Shown here in pieces: positions 58,601 through 64,000 of a stretch of DNA of 64,000 nucleotides (position 1 is its first letter; each line of letters starts with the position of its first letter). Made by a program: the position numbers and the translations under genes. The stretch is from assembly GCA_039000515.1 (NCBI GenBank), contig JBCFYV010000100.1, positions 24,501,769 to 24,565,768 on the forward strand. Reading direction: 5' to 3'. The notes below the pieces were generated by a model that was not told the DNA's origin, ran no database searches, and saw only the letters and a list, made by a program, of their open reading frames with translations. Origin of the DNA: Timema cristinae. Lineage: Eukaryota > Arthropoda > Insecta > Phasmatodea > Timematidae.

Positions 58601-59600
58601 GTAGAAATTTTTCAAAAAAAAAAACCTACTTTCTTGAATCCAAAATTATTTTGACAGGCAAGACTTTTTTCTAAGTGTTGGGTTTTACTTGGAAACAATA
58701 GATATATAAAATAAGAGACATAATTATAAATCATAAATGGCACCTTAATGTTTCAGAGAAGGGAACATTAGATAAGATTATGGAACCATCTAAAATATAA
58801 CTTTTGGTTTCAAATGATAATGCCTAATATAACGTATACATCACAACAGTATATTAAAAGGCATTTACTTTATATCATGCACTAATGGGGAAATTGTTCT
58901 CTGCATAATGTTGCTACTTAAAAATGGGGAATAACAGTGTCGATCCAGTTCTTAGAGTGAGGGTGAAGGTTTATTTCCAACATTTGCTTTAGATCATTGT
59001 GTATGTTGTATTTGTATTAACATATAAAAAATAGACATATCTCCACATCTCTAATTTGTAGCACAACTATTTTATGTGCATGTGTGAATAAAACTCAAAC
59101 ATTCACTAGGCATCAAACACTTTGGAGTCCAAAGAAAATTATAGTTTGATCAAAACTTTACTTTATTGCTGTCACAATTTTCTTGACAATATTTCTCTGG
59201 GGTTTTTTTTAGAGATACTTTAAAGAAATTATGTCAAAGTAAAAAAAATCCAGCTTAGTACCTTGTCATGATAAAAAGAAAAAAGTAGGCCCTATATTAT
59301 ATAATAAGAAATAGCCTATATTTATCTACTAGAAATTTAAAACTTTTTAATGTGTTGAAGTCACTTACAAAATTGTTTACAAATGTGTGTTCATTGGCCG
59401 AGACTTTTTGGGTTGTTTTATGTGCCTTTTAATGTGAGAAAACAATGTTAACATAAAGTCTGACAATAATTAATTGTATGTCACACACTAGACCTAAACC
59501 TACCAATTAAAACAAATAAATACCAAATTTACTGAGATCCTAATCTTAGAACTACTAGTATTTTAGGACGCTCATTCATGGCAGTGGTTTTGTATCTCAG
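55630..59600. other. AT-rich stretch upstream of the visible Y-box exons, presumed intron
   Basis: No exon of either strand is supported. At 56835-57235 there is a block with TTCCAGACTTTTTCCCTGAA and CCAGTTTTCCATGATTTTACC. It resembles the element at 61276-61645 and may be a decayed relative. Confidence 0.45.
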
Positions 59601-59639
59601 CACAGGGAGGAAAAAAAATTGCGTCACGTGTATTTTTAG

Positions 59640-59880
59640 GTAAAAAGAGTTGGCCCCAACGAGCCGCGTGTTGATCGCGGCAGCTAGCAAGGGTCAATAC
59701 CCGCTACACACGCGGCGCCCCCACCCCACTTTCTATGAAGTCGTCACGCCACGTCTCTGCTCCCCCTTTCACTCCAGAACACAGCCGGCCTTAGCAGAAC
59801 GGCGAGGCAGGCAAGATTCACAGCGAGCGCTAAATCGGTCCCCGTCTTAGTAACAAATAGCGTCGCGACGTTGTGGGCCT
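59640..59880. promoter_or_regulatory. CpG-rich island of about 240 bp
   Basis: The composition switches abruptly from AT-rich to GC-rich with many CpG steps, such as GAGCCGCGTGTTGATCGCGG, ACACACGCGGCGCC and AATAGCGTCGCGACG, and a CACGTG E-box at 59625-59630. It lies upstream of the visible Y-box exons on their strand, so it could be an internal promoter or untranslated first exon. It may equally be GC-rich repeat sequence at the edge of the minisatellite cluster. No TATA box or initiator is convincing. Confidence 0.4.
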
Positions 59881-59949
59881 TCAAGTTCTTTCCTATCTAG
59901 AGTACGGTACTAACTGTGCACACATTATGAGGCAACTGGATAGAACATG

Positions 59950-61215
59950 TCAAATCTCTTAGCTGGGGATCCTGGTTCGTTTCCAGGAAACCTGTCAGGT
60001 CTCTTAGCTGAGGAGACTGGTTCATTTCCAGGAAACCTGTCAGGCCTCTTAGCTGGGGAGCCTGGTTCATTTCCAGGAAACCTGTCAGGTCTCTTAGCTG
60101 GGGAGCCTGGTTCATTTTCAGGAAACCTGTCAGGTCTCTTAGCTGGGGAGCCTGGTTCATTTTCAGGAAACCTGTCAGGTCTCTTAGCTGGGGAGCCTGG
60201 TTCGTTCATTTTCAGGAAACCTGTCAGGTCTCTTAGCTGGGGAGCCTGGTTCGTTCATTTTCAGGAAACCTGTCAGGTCTCTTAGCTGGGGAGCCTGGTT
60301 CGTTCATTTCCAGGAAACCTGTCAGGTCTCTTAGCTGCGGAGCCTGTTCGTTCATTTTCCAGGAAACCTGTCAGGTCTCTTAGCTGGGGAGCCTGGTTCG
60401 TTCATTTCCAGGAAACCTGTCAGGTCTCTTAGCTGGGGAGCCTGGTTCGTTCATTTCCAGGAAACCTGTCAGGTCTCTTAGCTGGGGAGCCTGGTTCGTT
60501 CATTTTCAGGAAACCTGTCAGGTCTCTTAGCTGGGGATCTGGTTCATTCCCAGGTCTCTTAGCTGGGGAGCCTGGTTCGTTCATTTTCAGAAACCTGTCA
60601 TGTCTCTTAGCTGGGGAGCCTGGTTCGTTCATTTCCAGGAAACCTGTCAGGTCTCTTAGCTGGGGAGCCTGGTTCGTTTCTTTCCAGGAAACCTGTCAGG
60701 TCTCTTAGCTGGGGAGCCTGGTTCGTTCATTTCCAGGAAACCTGTCAGGTCTCTTAGCTGCGGAGCCTGGTTTGTTCATTTTCAGGAAACCTGTCAGGTC
60801 TCTTAGCTGGGGAGCCTGGTTCGTTCATTTCCAGGAACCTGTCAGGTCTCTTAGCTGGGGAGCCTGGTTCGTTCATTTCCAGGAAACTGTCAGGTCTCTT
60901 AGCTGGGGAGCCTGGTTCGTTCATTTCCAGGAAACCTGTCAGGTCTCTTAGCTGCGGAGCCTGGTTCGTTCATTTTCAGGAAACCTGTCAGGTCTCTTAG
61001 CTGGGGAGCCTGGTTCGTTCATTTCCAGGAAACCTGTCAGGTCTCTTAGCTGGGAGCCTGGTTCGTTCATTTTCAGGAAACCTGTCAGGTCTCTTAGCTG
61101 GGGAGCCTGGTTCATTCCCAGGTCTCTTAGCTGGGGAGCCTGGTTCATTCCCAGGTCTCTTAGCTGGGGATCCTGGTTCGTTCCCAGGTCTCTTAGCTGG
61201 GCAGCCTGCTTGTTC
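59950..61215. repeat. 45/49-bp minisatellite
   Basis: About 26 units have the core GGAAACCTGTCAGGTCTC, TTAGCTGGGGAGCCTGGTTC and then CATTT or CGTTCATTT. The first six units are 45 bp, and from about 60190 most are 49 bp through a GTTC duplication. Near 60540 and 61105-61200, short units of about 32 bp have lost the AGGAAACCTGT part and read CATTCCCAGGTCTC. Single-base deletions are scattered. Repetitive frames on both strands are a by-product. Confidence 0.92.
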
Positions 61216-61275
61216 ATGAAAACATGTTAGATTTGAAGTCTTGTTCTAATTCTTGTGCGTTATATTTTTTTTCAG

Positions 61276-61645
61276 GGTGGCTACAAAACATATTTTACAA
61301 AATTCCCTGACTTTTCCAGGTTTTCCAGGCAACATTTTTTAATTTTCCCTGACTACTTTTTCTAGTTTAAATTGTGGATGATAACTTGTTTTATTTATTA
61401 TTGATCACACATTAAAAAAGTTTGTATCTACTAAAAATATGCATATAACCTAATAATAATAAAAATAAACAGTTTTTATCAGTTATTTTAAAAATTAAAA
61501 TGTTATTTTATTTAGTTATTAACTTTTGTTTTAGTGTTTAGTTGCAAAATTAATGGGATATTTTAGACATGTTTTTTTTTAATTCACTTACTTTTCCTTA
61601 TTTTAGTTGAGATTCCCTGACTTTTCCCCGTCTGTAGCCACCATG
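61276..61645. mobile_element. MITE-like element with GGTGGCTACA ends
   Basis: The left end reads CAGGGTGGCTACAAAAC and the right end, inward, CATGGTGGCTACAGACG. Just inside both ends is the ATTCCCTGACTTTTCC motif (inverted at the right). The symmetry supports a terminal-inverted-repeat element of about 370 bp. The flanks (poly-T and TTTAAGTT) give no clear TSD, so the superfamily (hAT-like by its CAGGG start) is uncertain. Confidence 0.55.
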
Positions 61646-62234
61646 TTTAAGTTTACTGTAATAGTTGCAATCATTGAGACAAGATTTTTTTTTTCAGTTC
61701 ATATAGTTATAAGAAATTATGCCTGTTAAGTAATAAAAAACAAAATGTAGTTACTCCTATGGGTACATACAGTCATGATTGTGACTTGGTCAGCACAATC
61801 CCAAGACACCAGCATGCAAAGCTTGGCTTCAATCTGGGTGGCTGGTAAAGGGACTTTGTGGTCATAAATATGGCCATAATCTTGCGTAGGCTATGTATTT
61901 TCCAACAACTCAAATTAAGGATGTTGAATTAAGGATGTTGAATCAAATATGTTTAATAAATGTGTTAAAAAGTATATTATTTACAGTGAAAAGAATCTTG
62001 AAAAAGATCAAGACATTAAGCTTAAAGAAAGTACAACCTTATAACAATACTGTGTTATAGGACTGGTTCCTCAACTTGTGTTTGATCAGTGCTATCTGAC
62101 ACCACCAGTTTAGTGGGTGTTATTTACACAGCAAGTACAAGGCTAGGATGAGTCAATCTACACATCCTCAATTCATCAACACATATCCCTATCATTTCAA
62201 TAGACAACAGGGCAGGGACTTTGAACTACACAAG

Positions 62235-63840
62235 ACTAAAAACAAGCTGTTGGGAACTAGCCAACATGCAACACAGGCTGTTGGGAACTAGCCAACATGC
62301 AACACAGGCTATTGGGAAATTGACAAGTAGTGACAAGCTGATGGGAAATTGACAACACGTGACAAACTGCTGGAAACTACACAATATGAGACATAGGCTA
62401 TTGGAAATTGACGACATGTGACAAGCTGCTGAGAACGAGACAGCGCGCGACACAGAAAGCCGGGAACGAGACAGCGCGCGCAGCAACGAGAAGGCGCGGG
62501 GGAACGAGACAGCGCGCGACAAAAGAAGGCCGGGAACGAGATAGCGCGCGACACAGAAAGCCGAGAACGAGACAGCGCGCGACACAGAAAGCCGGGAACG
62601 AGACAGCGCGCGACACAGAAAGCCGGGAACGAGACAGCGCGCGACACAGAAAGCCGGGAACGAGACAGCGCGCGACACAGAAAGCCGGGAACGAGACAAG
62701 CGCGCGACACAGAAAGCGGGAACGAGATAGCACGCGACAAGAAGGCTTGGGAACAAGAGAACATATGACACAGAAGGTTGGGAACAAAAGAACATACGAC
62801 ACAGAAGGTCGGGAACAAAAGAACATACGACACTAAGGTTGGGAACAAAAGAACATACGACACTTAAGGTTGGGAACAAAAGAACATACGACACTTAAGG
62901 TTGGGAACAAGAGAACATACGACACTTAAGGTTGGGAACAAGAGAACATACGACACTAGAAGGTGGGAACAAAGAACATACGACACAGAAGGTTGGAACA
63001 AAAGAACATACGACACAGAAGGCTGACACAAAAGAACATACGACACAGAAGGCTGGCAACAAGAGAACAACGATACAGAAGGCTGGGAAACAAGAGAACA
63101 TACGAACAGAAGGCTGGGTACAAGAGAACATACGACACAGAAGGCTGGGTACAAGAGAACATACGATACAGAAGGCTGGGTACAAGAGAACATACGTACA
63201 GAAGGTTGGGAACAAGAGAACATACGTCACAAAGGTTGGGAACAAAGAACTACGACACAGAAGGTTGGGAACAATAGAACACGACACAGAAGGTTGGGAA
63301 CAATAGAACATACGACACAGAAGGTTGGGAAAAAGAACATACGACACAGAAGGTTGGGAATAAGAGAACATACGACAAGAAGGTTGGGACAAGAGAACAT
63401 ATGAACAGAAGGTTGGCACAAGAGAACATACGATACAGAAGGCTGGGCACAAGAGAACATACGATACAGAAGGCTGGGCACAAGAGAACATACGATACAG
63501 AAGGCTGGGCACAAGAGAACATACGATACAGAAGGCTGGGCACAAGAGAACAATACAGAATACAGGAAATGGGTGGGCACAAGAGAACATACGATACAGA
63601 AGGCTGGGTACAAGGAACATACGATACAGAAGGCTGGGCACAAGAGAACATACGATACAGAAGGTGGGCACAAGGAACATACGATACAAAGGCTGGGCAC
63701 AAGGGAACATACGATACAGAAGGCTGGGCACAAGAGAACATACGATACAGAAGGTTGGGAACAAGAGAATATACGACACAGAAGGTTGGGAACAAGAGAA
63801 TATACGACACAGAAGGTTGGGAACAAGACAACACTTGAAA
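62235..63840. repeat. 31-bp minisatellite with three sequence zones
   Basis: About 50 units have the general form GGGAACAAGAGAACATACG, ACACAGAAGGTT. Zone 1 (62235-62430) has GGGAACTAGCCAACATGCAA units. Zone 2 (62430-62740) has GGGAACGAGACAGCGCGCG, ACACAGAAAGCC. Zone 3 (62740-63840) has the ACATACGA units, with a sub-zone about 63420-63760 of TACGATACAGAAGGCTGGGC. The equal 31-bp period and shared GGGAAC and ACACAG cores show one origin. Many small deletions break the period. Confidence 0.93.
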
Positions 63841-64000
63841 GAGAGCAGGGGTAACTAACACACTTGAAAGAGAATGATCGAACTACAATACTTAAGAGAA
63901 TACTGTGAACTATAAGGAACTTGAAAAAGGGTACTAGGGACTAGACCTGATCTCACTTACATCCAATGACCATATTTTGGCTGCATATACTGTGTTATAA
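63841..64000. other. Flank after the 31-bp array
   Basis: Two or three loose copies of CACTTGAAAGAGA and AACTTGAAAAAG give way to unique sequence. No exon is visible. Confidence 0.5.

Noticed and set aside
59650..59850. 66-codon open frame in the CpG-rich island
   Set aside because: GC-rich sequence has few stops by chance; the peptide shows no family pattern and there is no splice or poly-A support.
59947..61217. Repetitive Gly/Pro-rich frames resembling a structural protein
   Set aside because: The period switches between 45 and 49 bp and single-base deletions break every frame, so no continuous protein is encoded.
24210..63840. CRISPR arrays
   Set aside because: The tandem units are directly contiguous with no unique spacers, and the window is eukaryotic.
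62226..63861. Long overlapping open frames (up to 294 codons) on both strands
   Set aside because: They lie wholly within the 31-bp minisatellite and occur in several frames and both strands at once, as expected for a repeat without stops.

Overview
The window is AT-rich eukaryotic nuclear DNA. It has small exons with GT-AG junctions separated by kilobase introns, many tRNA-derived SINEs, decayed non-LTR retrotransposons, several classes of DNA transposon and four minisatellite arrays. Repeat style and protein similarity suggest an arthropod, probably an insect; the species cannot be named from sequence alone.

Two protein-coding genes are supported, both cut by the window edges and pointing toward each other. 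Gene 1 (+ strand, about 4.5-18.3 kb) shows its last five coding exons (4514-4699, 6508-6720, 9763-10022, 13813-13973, 18158-18288). They join in one continuous frame and end in a stop. The product is a low-complexity, Asn/Pro/Gln-rich chain with a strongly acidic C-terminus; a GOLIM4/GPP130-like Golgi protein is my tentative guess. Gene 2 (- strand, 54.9 kb down to 42.7 kb) is a Y-box/cold-shock-domain RNA-binding protein. Six exons are visible (54842-54875, 53529-53775, 49925-50088, 46728-46871, 44453-44593, 42746-42778), again in one frame. They encode the second half of the cold-shock domain and the basic Arg/Gly-rich tail. The N-terminal exons appear to lie beyond 64 kb, and I could not find the terminal exon.

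The roughly 24 kb between the two genes, and their introns, are filled with mobile-element debris. SINE-A is a tRNA-Glu-like family with a (TAA)n tail; four copies have clear target-site duplications (TSDs), including one nested inside a LINE fragment. SINE-B, SINE-C and SINE-D are three further tRNA-like families. There are non-LTR fragments at about 0.75-1.1, 2.4-2.9, 8.0-8.3, 15.0-15.6, 25.5-26.1, 33.2-36.0 and 38.0-39.8 kb. A decayed Helitron helicase lies at 36.8-37.5 kb and a piggyBac-like element at 28.4-29.3 kb. hAT-type elements with terminal inverted repeats (TIRs) and 8-bp TSDs lie at 11.4, 30.4, 31.05, 47.2 and 51.5 kb. A 400-bp foldback element sits in a Y-box intron.

The minisatellites are a 46-bp array (6.71-7.73 kb), a 30-bp array (24.2-24.8 kb), a 45/49-bp array (59.95-61.2 kb) and a 31-bp array (62.2-63.8 kb). 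The most unusual structure is the 46-bp array. It begins exactly on the 3' end of a gene 1 exon, and every unit copies the exon-end/5' splice-site junction together with a branch-site-like and an acceptor-like motif.
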